A program made the translations under genes and the position numbers. DNA of 64,000 nucleotides from Cellvibrionaceae bacterium (GTDB taxonomy: Bacteria; Pseudomonadota; Gammaproteobacteria; Pseudomonadales; Cellvibrionaceae): positions 1 to 64,000 of the forward strand of contig JAGKWQ010000010.1 of NCBI GenBank assembly GCA_021151825.1. Direction: 5' to 3'. Numbering within the stretch: the first letter of the stretch is position 1; the number at the start of each line of letters is the position of its first letter. The notes under the pieces were generated by a model, which ran no database searches, was not told the DNA's origin, and saw only the letters and a program-made list of their open reading frames with translations. Positions 26,699 through 35,566 of the stretch are shown piece by piece.

Positions 26699-26722
26699 GG
26701 CTGCACTTCGGTTGGTGCAGCC
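26699..26722 (+). terminator. terminator after second TonB receptor
   Basis: GGCTGCAC pairs with GTGCAGCC (26699-26706/26715-26722), followed by a short T-rich stretch (TTCTTAATTTCT). It closes the starch locus. Confidence 0.75.
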
Positions 26723-26911
26723 TTCTTAATTTCTATTCGGTTTAATTTATGCAGGCTCTTATAAATATTTAGTTGATGGATTGGATCGATTTTGTGATGG
26801 TTTTGTCAATAATCTAAAAATTCATAAATAAGTAGTTGCTACTCTTTCAGGGTTTGTTAGGTTTTAAATGGATTATCTTTAAGTCTTTCAATTCCTGACA
26901 GGGAGAGTTCT

Positions 26912-29900
26912 ATGTTATCTACACTTCGCCTGCTTTATTTCATTCGCGTAATAAGCCATTATTTTCGCAATAAAAAATTTCTAAAAATTGGTATTTCATC
27001 GTTTCTTTTGTTTATCAGCCAATTTGTAAATTCTCAAACGTATCCTGCGCCATCAATGTTCGTTCCCTCTTCTAATAGCGTGATTGTTCAAACCACAACA
27101 AATCCTTGTTTCAGTTGGTTAAAGGTTAACGATGCTCGTTTTAAGTCATATGTCGTTACAGTTTCGCTCTCAACGAACTTTCCTGATCAGCGATGGGCCT
27201 ACGATATAACCGCAATCAATACCACAGACATTTGTTGGAATGGTGGCAGTGGCTGGGTTCCTAAAGGCACAAATCCAAAACCTCTTTCTGACGCGATGAA
27301 AGTGGGCGTTACTTATTATTGGCGAGTACTGGCAACTTACAATGATGGCTCTACAGTTGTTGGCACTGATGTGGCTGGTGTACCTTTTACCCTTGCTCGT
27401 CCAATTCCCTCACCAATTTCTCCCACTAATGGCTCAATAATTTATTCTTCTTCTGAAGAACCATGTTTTTCATGGAGTATGCCAAATAATGCTGAATTTG
27501 GTTATTACACCATTACGTTATCAACAACTACAGATTTTCCAACCACTCGTTGGGCGTATCAAATAAATTCTATCTCTACCACCCGGGTTTGTTGGAATAA
27601 TGGTGTGGGGTGGGCGTCAAAAGGAAGTTCTCCTCCACCTTCTCCTGGCCCACTGCAAGATGGCGTTACTTATTATTGGCGTGTATTGACTACGTATACT
27701 GATGGTTCCATTTCAGGGCAGAATTTTGTAGGGCGATCTTTTGTATTTAAAAATAATATTACCTCCTCAAAGTCATCGAGTTCACTACGGTCATCAAGCT
27801 CTAGCAGTTCGTCCGTTGATATTCCTTATGTTCGCCCTGAGCAGCCTGTTACAGCTGTTGGAACCACACCATATACAACAAATGTGAACCACAAGGGCGA
27901 GGCGGTTGTTTCTATTCCTATTCAGGTCGCACCGGGTATCGGTGACATGCAACCTCAATTAAGCCTTGTTTATAACAGCAGTGGTACTACCACCAAAGTA
28001 CAAAATCAAACAGCAGGCGGATTATTGGGTTTTGGATGGAGTCTTACGGGAATTTCGACAATTGATCGGTGTACTGTTGGTAAGCCTAATGTAATGGGAT
28101 ATATATCGCCATCCAATAAGGGGTTGGGTGAGCAAACAATGCGGCCCAAATTAAAATATGACGATACGGATAACTTATGTATTGATGGCGAACAATTGGT
28201 GTTGATCTCCGGCACTCATTTACGTAATGGTGCAGTTTATCGGACGTATAAGGAATCTTACCGATTAATCACCTATCAGGAATTTTACGATGCCGAAGCA
28301 AAAGCAAATGCATTTAGGTTTGAAGTGCGGAAACCCAATGGAAATATTGCGATTTATGGTGGGGGTGCAACGTCTCGAGTGCAAAAAGAAATTGAGTATC
28401 TTGGCGCACGCACACCCGTTTTTACTTGGGGTATAACTACTGAAACAGATCGGTCTGGTAATCAAACTATTTATCGTTACAAAAAATGGGAAGCGTTTTC
28501 CTATCAGGCAAATAAACAACGGCTGTTTCCGACATCGATTAGCTATCCTGGAGGAAATATTAATTTTGGCTATGTGGAAATTAATTCCTATACAGTGCCG
28601 AGCGCACCGGCTGGAGCAACAATTGAAGATGATGGTGTTGCAGCAGGTCCTGATCGTTGGCGGTTCAATCATGACAGTGGAGATCAACTGACTTCGATAA
28701 GAACCGAGGCAAGGCAATATAATATTATTGGCTATGGACAATCTCGCTCCGAACTTAGGATGCATGGATTAAAAGCTGCGGCGATTCAGGAATGTGGTGC
28801 CAGTGTTTACATGCAATATGACCAATGCTTGCAGCCGATAAAATTGGATTGGTTGACCAGAACAACGGCGTATCCTGAGTTTCCCCAATCGACAAGTAAA
28901 TATTATGAAGTAGCATTTTTGGGCGGTATTGTAGATAGCTTGGGACGTAAAACTGAATTCCAGTACGATAAAATTTATGGTGCTTACTCTACGGAAACTC
29001 GCAATAAATTTTCTGAGTTGCCCGTAACTTTACCACCAACATCCGGCCTGTCGGGTGTATATGATCGAACTCATGGAAATAAAGACAAAGATAATTTAAA
29101 TGAAATTGGATTTGTGGTTATTCAACTTAAACGCGGCACAGGAATTTCATCTGCCCCCTATATATTGAACTACCAATATCGTGCTGCAGGTACTGTGAGT
29201 AATTTAGGGAAGGGCTTCTTAGGCTTTCCAGCGGTTCGAGTTGAAGACCCGGCCAAAGGAGTTGTGAGTTATAGAATCTATGAGCTTGATAAGTCTACTC
29301 TCGGCCCTGTTGGAATATTCGGAGAAATATCTGCAATTTATAATTACACCGGCATATATGGCACTGGTGAGAAACCTTTATTCAAGAAAGAATTTCGCTA
29401 TAGTATAAAAACATTAACACATACCAGTGTGGCAAAAACCTATTTGCCTGTTGTGGATCAAATCACCGAATTAAAGTACGAAAATGGAGCTTTGCTTAGT
29501 GCCACGGTAAAGTCGAACAACTATGAATTGTTAAATACAGTGTTGAGCACTGTTACCAGCAATATTAAGACTGGTGTGAAATTAAACCCAATCAATCATT
29601 CCCCCCAATACTGGGGACATAATGCTCCCTATACCCTTGACCCCTCATCTGTAAAGCATGAGCAAACAACAATAACCAATTTGGGATTTTACAACAGCTT
29701 TACCGATTGGCGCATAGGATTTATCAGTGATATTACTGATAAATTTTATAACGGCGCTGCCGGAGTATCTGCAACGGATGAAAAAACAAAGCAAGTCAAA
29801 TATACCCAAAAATTGGGTACTACTCTGGTTGAAACAGAAACACATTTCCCCGGCGACGCTGAAAACGAAAAGATCATTGCATACACTTACAATACAAAAG

Positions 29901-32900
29901 GTCAGCAAGAAAAAATTACTATAAGCGGAAAAAATATAGAAACTCGTACCACGCAAATGCTAGATTATTTTCCAAACAATATTGCACCACAAAAAATAAT
30001 AAATGCAAAAGGACACGAAACTTCCTTGTCCGATATTGATTTGCGTTTTAATCAGCCTAGAAAAGTTACGGATGCAAATGGCTTGGCTGTATTCACAACG
30101 CTAGATGCATTTGCTCGACATGCTCAAGTGATAGATAAAAACAGTGTGACGACGACAACAACTTATAATTCTTGCGTAATTAATTTCTGCGCTGCTGTTC
30201 CAGGAAAGCTGCAATCCGTCCAACCTGTTTATTATTCTGAGACCACGTCTCCCATCGCACCTCGGATTCGGGAGTTTTATGACTCCTTAGGTCGCGTGGT
30301 TCGCATTGAAAAACAAGGGTTTGCAAATGAGGCTATTTATTTTGATACGCAATTTGACGAGTTCGGCAGAGTATATAAAACAAGTATGCCTTATGTAGCA
30401 GGAGCCACAGCTTATTATGAAACACTTATATATGATAATAAAACAAATCGTTTATCACAGCGCATTCGTCCGGATGGCACTGCGATAATCACCACCTACA
30501 CAACAGAAAATATTGTAGCAAATGAGCCCTGGTTAAAGGTGTCCGTGACAGATACGGTTCGCTCAGCTGATGGCTTGTCAGTATTTCCGCGGAAAAAAGT
30601 AAGCTATTTAAATAGTGCCAGCCAAATTATGCGTGTTGTTGATGCTGAAGGAACATCACAGGCGACCACTACCACTTATGAATACGACGGGTTATCAAAT
30701 ATCGGGCGTGCAGTGGTGGACGGTGGTGCTGATGGAATAACTATTAACAATGCGGTTTATGATAATGCAGGAAATAAGATTCACCTCACGGATCCTAATG
30801 TCGGGACAACAACGAATCGTTACACTGCATTGGGCGAATTAAGGGAAGTGACCGATGCTGAAAATAATGTGACCAAGTATCGTTACGATGTATTGGGCCG
30901 TTTAAATTATCGAACCAACAAAGACGGTACATACAACTGGTATTACGATTCACAAGTCAAAGGAACGCTTGCTTATACACATGACACTCAAGGATTTTCT
31001 AAAGATTATAAATATCTAAATGGTCGCCTGGATAATATTACTACCGATATTAATATTTCGGGCCAGCCAGCTCGAAGATTCAATGAAAGCTTTAAATACG
31101 ATTCATATGGCCGATTGCAGAAAACGATAACCCCATCTGGGTTTACCGTAACACATCGATATAACAGTTATGGTTATCCATCAGGGCTTGGTTCTGGTGA
31201 TAACTCTTATTCTTTGTGGGATATTTCTAAACAAAGTGCGCTAGGAATTGAAGAAGAGACATTATTGGGGGCAAAAACAATTCGGGGCTTTGATCCTGAA
31301 AGCGGACGACTGGAGGTGTTACAGTCAACGCAAGGTGTTAACAAGTATCAGGATTTGCGTTATCACTGGTATTCAAATGGTTCGCTGGATCGTCGGGACA
31401 ATATGTTAAAAAATATCACCGACACCTTTAGCTATGATAACCATGACCGTTTAAATATCACTGACACCAAGGATTACAGCACTTGGGTTAGCAAGCGCCA
31501 GTTGAACCAACAATACTCTAACCTGGGGAACCTAAAATCCAATACCTCAAATAATCCTGCGGATACCAATGTTAATAGTTATCTGTATGGTACCACCACA
31601 AATGCAGGGCCCCACGCCGTTAGTAATGTAACTATCAATGGCAGCACCTTTCAGTTGTATTACAACCGCAACGGAGCCGTTACCCAATACGATGGGCCGG
31701 GTACTGCAAAAGATAAATATATTGCCTACAACGTTAGCAATCAGCCAACCAATATCACGCTGGGACTTTCGTTAACAGACACTAATCCAACCGCGCGTGA
31801 CGAATTTAGATATGCGGAAGATGGAAGTCTCGCGTATAAAAAATCCACGTATCAGCAAAGCGGAGTATTGCGTACTGAGCATACGTATTACGTCGGTGGT
31901 TATGAGGTTACTTTTTACGATGCAAGCTCGCCATTATCGAAAAGCGAAAAAACAAAAATAGGCAGATTGCTGGTTACGCGTAATACACCTGTTTCTGGCA
32001 GCGTGGTTGAAACACTGCAGGCATTGCATTTGGATTACCAGGGTTCAGTTGATGCAATCAGTGGTTCCAATGGTTTAGTGCAAATGGCATTTGAGCCATT
32101 TGGTGTGCGCCGTAATACCAACTTGCTAGGCAGCATTACCACTACACAACTCAGCGACCTGCTGAATAGCCAGACGCAATATACAGCGGATGGATACACT
32201 GGTCACAGGATGCTGGATCGAACTGGTCTTATCCATATGAATGGCCGTGTCTATGATCCTGTTTTGGGGCGGTTCCTTTCGCCAGATCCAGTGGTGCAAT
32301 CACCAACAAATAGCCAAAGCTGGAACCGTTATAGCTATGTATCCAACAATCCGATGAAATACACAGATCCAACGGGGTATGAAGCGGAGCCCGTTGACGA
32401 GGTGGTAGTTACCGGAACACGAGGTGGATGCGATGAACTTTGCCAGCGCAAGGGAATGATGGATTGGTTCAACTCACAAATGCAAAGTATCGATGCATCG
32501 AATGCTCGCTGGAATGGCGCTACGGAAACATGGGGATCGGGAATAACAGGGACATTTAATACTATCCCAGCAACTTCTGCAGCGTGTGAGGGCGATCTCT
32601 CCTGTATGGTGGATGTAGCTGAGGAGGTGGGTGAGGATGGAGCTATCCTGTTATCTTTTGCGGTAGGAGCAGGAGAAGCTGTAGTTATTGTAAGGTTGGC
32701 TTTGATTGCCAAGAATGTAAAACATCTTGGGCATGCGACAGAGGCAATGAAAATTCTGCAGAAATATGCAACTCAGGCGAGAAATACACCGATAAGCAAG
32801 CTGCTGGAAAATTTAACTGATAAAGAACTCGTCGCCTATTTAGCTAATCCAGATAAAGGCAAAAGATTTTTAGGCACAGCAATACATAGGGAAGTGAGAG

Positions 32901-33076
32901 ATTTGCTGGAAAAAGCATATCCTGGGAAATTTAATTACAATTCAACTCGCTCGTTTGATTTTGTGGATAAGAAAACTGGAGAAACGTTGGAGTTGACAAC
33001 GACAAAACAGTTTGCGGATCATGCAAGCAGACTTGGAGAAGGCACTCCCATTATTACTTACAAACCGTTTCCGTGA
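26912..33076 (+). CDS. secreted RHS/SpvB-type polymorphic toxin
   Basis: A 2054-aa protein with AGGGAGAG before the ATG. Order: basic N-terminus with hydrophobic signal ending near VNSQ; two ~115-residue tandem domains (about 46-165 and 166-280), each with CFSW and VTYYWRVLxTYxDGS, looking fibronectin-like; a Ser-rich linker (about 284-302); an SpvB-like segment (VSIPIQVAPGIGDMQPQLSLVYNS); YD/RHS repeats; the RHS core end GRFLSPDP...DPTGY at residue 1823; then a variable 231-residue tip. The tip begins with VDEVVVTGTR and ends with a domain carrying His1992 (GTAIH), Asp2016, Asp2019 and Glu2027 in FDFVDKKTGETLELTTTK, compatible with a restriction-endonuclease-like nuclease. No PAAR or VgrG is nearby, so Sec export is more likely than direct T6SS loading. 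RHS identity is certain; toxin activity is inferred. Confidence 0.92.
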   Translation: MLSTLRLLYFIRVISHYFRNKKFLKIGISSFLLFISQFVNSQTYPAPSMFVPSSNSVIVQTTTNPCFSWLKVNDARFKSYVVTVSLSTNFPDQRWAYDITAINTTDICWNGGSGWVPKGTNPKPLSDAMKVGVTYYWRVLATYNDGSTVVGTDVAGVPFTLARPIPSPISPTNGSIIYSSSEEPCFSWSMPNNAEFGYYTITLSTTTDFPTTRWAYQINSISTTRVCWNNGVGWASKGSSPPPSPGPLQDGVTYYWRVLTTYTDGSISGQNFVGRSFVFKNNITSSKSSSSLRSSSSSSSSVDIPYVRPEQPVTAVGTTPYTTNVNHKGEAVVSIPIQVAPGIGDMQPQLSLVYNSSGTTTKVQNQTAGGLLGFGWSLTGISTIDRCTVGKPNVMGYISPSNKGLGEQTMRPKLKYDDTDNLCIDGEQLVLISGTHLRNGAVYRTYKESYRLITYQEFYDAEAKANAFRFEVRKPNGNIAIYGGGATSRVQKEIEYLGARTPVFTWGITTETDRSGNQTIYRYKKWEAFSYQANKQRLFPTSISYPGGNINFGYVEINSYTVPSAPAGATIEDDGVAAGPDRWRFNHDSGDQLTSIRTEARQYNIIGYGQSRSELRMHGLKAAAIQECGASVYMQYDQCLQPIKLDWLTRTTAYPEFPQSTSKYYEVAFLGGIVDSLGRKTEFQYDKIYGAYSTETRNKFSELPVTLPPTSGLSGVYDRTHGNKDKDNLNEIGFVVIQLKRGTGISSAPYILNYQYRAAGTVSNLGKGFLGFPAVRVEDPAKGVVSYRIYELDKSTLGPVGIFGEISAIYNYTGIYGTGEKPLFKKEFRYSIKTLTHTSVAKTYLPVVDQITELKYENGALLSATVKSNNYELLNTVLSTVTSNIKTGVKLNPINHSPQYWGHNAPYTLDPSSVKHEQTTITNLGFYNSFTDWRIGFISDITDKFYNGAAGVSATDEKTKQVKYTQKLGTTLVETETHFPGDAENEKIIAYTYNTKGQQEKITISGKNIETRTTQMLDYFPNNIAPQKIINAKGHETSLSDIDLRFNQPRKVTDANGLAVFTTLDAFARHAQVIDKNSVTTTTTYNSCVINFCAAVPGKLQSVQPVYYSETTSPIAPRIREFYDSLGRVVRIEKQGFANEAIYFDTQFDEFGRVYKTSMPYVAGATAYYETLIYDNKTNRLSQRIRPDGTAIITTYTTENIVANEPWLKVSVTDTVRSADGLSVFPRKKVSYLNSASQIMRVVDAEGTSQATTTTYEYDGLSNIGRAVVDGGADGITINNAVYDNAGNKIHLTDPNVGTTTNRYTALGELREVTDAENNVTKYRYDVLGRLNYRTNKDGTYNWYYDSQVKGTLAYTHDTQGFSKDYKYLNGRLDNITTDINISGQPARRFNESFKYDSYGRLQKTITPSGFTVTHRYNSYGYPSGLGSGDNSYSLWDISKQSALGIEEETLLGAKTIRGFDPESGRLEVLQSTQGVNKYQDLRYHWYSNGSLDRRDNMLKNITDTFSYDNHDRLNITDTKDYSTWVSKRQLNQQYSNLGNLKSNTSNNPADTNVNSYLYGTTTNAGPHAVSNVTINGSTFQLYYNRNGAVTQYDGPGTAKDKYIAYNVSNQPTNITLGLSLTDTNPTARDEFRYAEDGSLAYKKSTYQQSGVLRTEHTYYVGGYEVTFYDASSPLSKSEKTKIGRLLVTRNTPVSGSVVETLQALHLDYQGSVDAISGSNGLVQMAFEPFGVRRNTNLLGSITTTQLSDLLNSQTQYTADGYTGHRMLDRTGLIHMNGRVYDPVLGRFLSPDPVVQSPTNSQSWNRYSYVSNNPMKYTDPTGYEAEPVDEVVVTGTRGGCDELCQRKGMMDWFNSQMQSIDASNARWNGATETWGSGITGTFNTIPATSAACEGDLSCMVDVAEEVGEDGAILLSFAVGAGEAVVIVRLALIAKNVKHLGHATEAMKILQKYATQARNTPISKLLENLTDKELVAYLANPDKGKRFLGTAIHREVRDLLEKAYPGKFNYNSTRSFDFVDKKTGETLELTTTKQFADHASRLGEGTPIITYKPFP

Positions 33077-33083
33077 GATTAGT

Positions 33084-33842
33084 ATGGTTAATGTTCCCGA
33101 GTTTAAGGCCAAATCTAAAGGGATTAGCTCTTTAGTGGTTGGAAAAGACATCATCATTGAAAATCGCAAGGTAATGTCTGAAGTATTTGAAAATTTGAAA
33201 GTTGATGATTTTCGCTCTATCAATTCCCAGTTTTATGGGTGTGCTTTTAAGGATATGAAGATAAAGGATATATGCTTTGGATCAGGTTTGAGCCAGAGCG
33301 TTTATCACGATTGCACTTTTGAAAATTTTGATTTTTTTTCATCGGTTGCCGGAATTGCTTTATTCGAAAATTGCGTCTTTGTTGGCGTGGATGCCCGGCA
33401 ATTTATATGCAAAGAAGTTGAATTTATTAATTGTAAATTTTCTGGACGTTTTAGAAAGGTTCTATTTAGTGGGTCTATATCCACTGCAAAGAATCAGAGA
33501 AAGAGAAACAGATTTATAAATAATGATTTAAGCAATGTTAGTTTTGAAGACTTTGGCTTTAGGGGGGGTGTTGATTTGGAGAATCAAAAACTACCACCAA
33601 ATAATGATTTTATTTATGTTAAACAGGGGCGAGAATTTCTTGACTTTAAAAAAAGTGAAGTAATTAAAGTTTCTGATTCTCGGCTGAAGGACGAAGTTGA
33701 TACTATTATCGGTATCTACATGTATAAGGTGAATGAGGGGCAAGACCAGCTTTATACCTCAATTAATAGCGTGCCTAAAAACCTGAAAAATGCTTTTAAT
33801 TGGTTATTTAGCGAATATCTGCAAAAGGGTTTTCTTGCTTGA
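33084..33842 (+). CDS. candidate immunity protein to the RHS tip, pentapeptide-like
   Basis: A 252-aa protein starting 7 bp after the RHS stop (ATG 33084; the longer in-frame start at 33012 overlaps the toxin and is not needed). The middle has repeated C/F-rich five-residue turns (DCTFENFDFF, NCVFVGVDAR, NCKFSGRFRK) suggestive of a pentapeptide-type beta-helix. It has no signal peptide and is very AT-rich. Position directly after a toxin tip and co-duplication with that tip (see 34061-35233) argue strongly for an immunity role. No named immunity family is recognised. Confidence 0.75.
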   Translation: MVNVPEFKAKSKGISSLVVGKDIIIENRKVMSEVFENLKVDDFRSINSQFYGCAFKDMKIKDICFGSGLSQSVYHDCTFENFDFFSSVAGIALFENCVFVGVDARQFICKEVEFINCKFSGRFRKVLFSGSISTAKNQRKRNRFINNDLSNVSFEDFGFRGGVDLENQKLPPNNDFIYVKQGREFLDFKKSEVIKVSDSRLKDEVDTIIGIYMYKVNEGQDQLYTSINSVPKNLKNAFNWLFSEYLQKGFLA

Positions 33843-33996
33843 TATTGTCAGATTTTAAAAGCGCGACCTAAATAAACATGCATGTAGCCTCTTGTTGCTG
33901 CTCAACCAAAACACCTAGTATGCATTCATATTATTTGTGCATGAGCTAGTGCTCGATTCTCCATTGTTATATTTGTCTTCGCTTTTGATACATTTC

Positions 33997-34021
33997 GCGC
34001 AACTCTTGAGTTGCGCTTTTT
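33997..34021 (+). terminator. terminator after RHS/immunity pair, copy 1
   Basis: GCGCAACTC pairs with GAGTTGCGC (33997-34005/34008-34016), followed by five T. The same arrangement recurs at 35388 after the duplicated pair. Confidence 0.85.
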
Positions 34022-34060
34022 GTTTCTAATCCATCTGTTTGATATTTCTATTGTTGCTGT

Positions 34061-34478
34061 TTTGCGGTAGCAGGAGAAGCTGTAGTCATTGTAAGGTTGG
34101 CTTTGATTGCCAAGAATGTAAAACATCTTGGGTATGCAACAGAGGCAATGAAAATTCTGCAGAAATATGCAACGCAAGTCAGAAATACACCAATAAACAC
34201 GCTATTACAAAATTTGTCACCTGCTGAACGTAGAGCATATTTGGCAGATCCAGCAAAAGGTCAAAGATTTTTGGGAACTGCCGTACATCTAGAAATGGGG
34301 AATCTGCTGAATAAGGCTTATCCAAATAGGTTTGATTATAATCCAACTCGTAAGTTTGATTTCGTGGATAAAAAAAATAGGTGAAGCATTGGAATTAACA
34401 ACTACTAAGCAATATCAGGATCACTTTCGCAGATTAGGTGAGGGAGCTCCTATAATTACTTACACTCCATTTCCGTGA
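34061..34478 (+). pseudogene. orphan RHS C-terminal tip, frameshifted
   Basis: It is homologous to the last ~140 residues of the RHS protein (RLALIAKNVKHLGYATEAMKIL, then GTAVHLEMGNLL and RKFDFVDKK) but has no RHS body or usable start upstream. The first ~110 bases are almost identical to 32656-32770, after which protein similarity continues with more changes. At the A8 run 34370-34377 the frame breaks (stop at 34382-34384); dropping one A restores GEALELTTTKQYQDHF and an end in ITYTPFP with TGA at 34476-34478. It is a displaced former toxin tip, now without translation signals, or usable as a donor for recombination into the RHS gene. Confidence 0.8.
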
Positions 34479-34486
34479 GATTTAAG

Positions 34487-35233
34487 ATGAAAGATATTCC
34501 TGAATTTCAGATAAAATCGAAAGGCGTGAGGCCTTTCGATAAAAGGACAGAGATTTTTATAGAAAATAAAAGAAATATGCCGAAGGTATATGAGGATTTA
34601 AAACTGGACTTCTTTTTTGCTGTTAACAGTCAATTTTCGAAATGTATTTTCGCAATTTGAAAATACAAAACACCAGCTTTGGAGCGGGTGTGGATCAAAG
34701 TATATATAATGATTGTGTGTTCGAGAATGTAGATTTCTTTTTTCCTGTACCAGGGATGGCGGTTTTTGAAAACTGTTCATTTATTAATGTGGATGCAAGG
34801 CAATTTATCTGTAACGAAATTGAGTTGATTAATTGTACCTTTTCTGGGCGCTTCAGAAAGGTGGTGTTAAATGCATCAACTCTTACATCTGAGAGTAATT
34901 ACACGAAAGCGAAAATAAATAGAATAATCAATAATGATTTCAGAGATGTTAAGTTCGAAGATTTTGGCTTTCGAGGAGGAGTAGATCTAGAGGGGCAAAA
35001 ATTGCCTATGAATAATGGTTTCGTATATATAAAAAATGGAAAGGGATTTTTAGATGAGAAGCGAATTGAGTCAAGTAAAATTACAGATCAACAAAAAAAT
35101 CGATGTTAATAAACTAATTGATATTTATATGTCCGATGTAAACGAAGGGCAAAATCAACTGTATGTTTCAGTTAGCACGGTACCCAAAAAACTGAGGGAT
35201 GCGTTTGGCTGGTTATTTACTGTGTATGCGTAA
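34487..35233 (+). pseudogene. second copy of the pentapeptide-like immunity gene, two frameshifts
   Basis: It starts at ATG 34487 (MKDIPEFQIKSKG), 8 bp after the orphan tip, and follows the 33084 protein along its whole length. Frame breaks are at the T4 run 34647-34650 (one T short; the next frame resumes with RNLKIQNTSFGAGVDQS) and the A7 run 35093-35099 (one A too many; then DVNKLIDIYMSDVNEGQ), ending with TAA at 35231-35233. Read as is, it makes a ~57-residue stub and an unattached 155-codon frame. Either it is a true pseudogene or homopolymer errors affect this part of the assembly; three such breaks in 750 bp beside intact neighbours favour real decay. Confidence 0.8.
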
Positions 35234-35252
35234 ATGCTGTATCGGCTTAAGA

Positions 35253-35266
35253 TGAATACGTATGTA
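35253..35266. promoter_or_regulatory. candidate LacI-family operator, site 10 (outside the starch locus)
   Basis: TGAATACGTATGTA in the gap before the 35567 gene. Its 19-base flank is identical to that of site 4. In the duplicated intergenic segment the equivalent position of copy 1 (33876-33889) has only ATGCATGTA, without the ATACGTAT core, so this site arose or was kept only in copy 2. Confidence 0.55.
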
Positions 35267-35387
35267 GTCACTTGTCGCTACACAACCAAAGCGCCTAGTA
35301 TGCACACAGTTTATGTGGGCACGTTGTGTAGTTCCATGTAGCTATCGAGTCTCTTTGTTATATTTATCGTCGCTGTTGATAAATGTT

Positions 35388-35411
35388 GCGCAGCTTCGGC
35401 TGCGCTTTTTT
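35388..35411 (+). terminator. terminator after duplicated tip/immunity pair, copy 2
   Basis: GCGCAGC-TTCG-GCTGCGC stem with a stable UUCG tetraloop (35388-35405), followed by six T. Confidence 0.88.
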
Positions 35412-35566
35412 CCTCTCTCGTATTTCCTCCAATCCCTTTTGCTCTGTTCGTCTTTTGCTTGAGATTTCTTTTTGGTTGAGGCTTGTCACTTGAGGTGGCT
35501 GTTACTTGAGCTGTTTGCTGCTATAGACTAGGCTCAATATCTGGCAACCAACACAGGGAATTACCA

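Larger units (their letters stand above)
33890..35411 (+). repeat. duplicated intergenic segment after each tip/immunity pair
   Basis: Two related segments of about 130 bp: 33890-34021 and 35271-35411. Shared landmarks in order: a CTTGT stretch, CAACCAAA, CCTAGTATGCA, TTGTTATATTT, then the terminator stem. Identity is partial, as expected for an old duplication of the whole tip-immunity-terminator unit. The coordinates given span from the first to the second copy. Confidence 0.7.

Noticed and set aside
33012..33083. N-terminal extension of the immunity protein
   Set aside because: It lies in the RHS coding region in another frame; the copy at 34487 starts at the equivalent of 33084.
34642..35109. 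Independent 155-aa gene after the orphan tip
   Set aside because: It is the middle part of a frameshifted immunity-gene copy; similarity to the 33084 protein continues in other frames on both sides.
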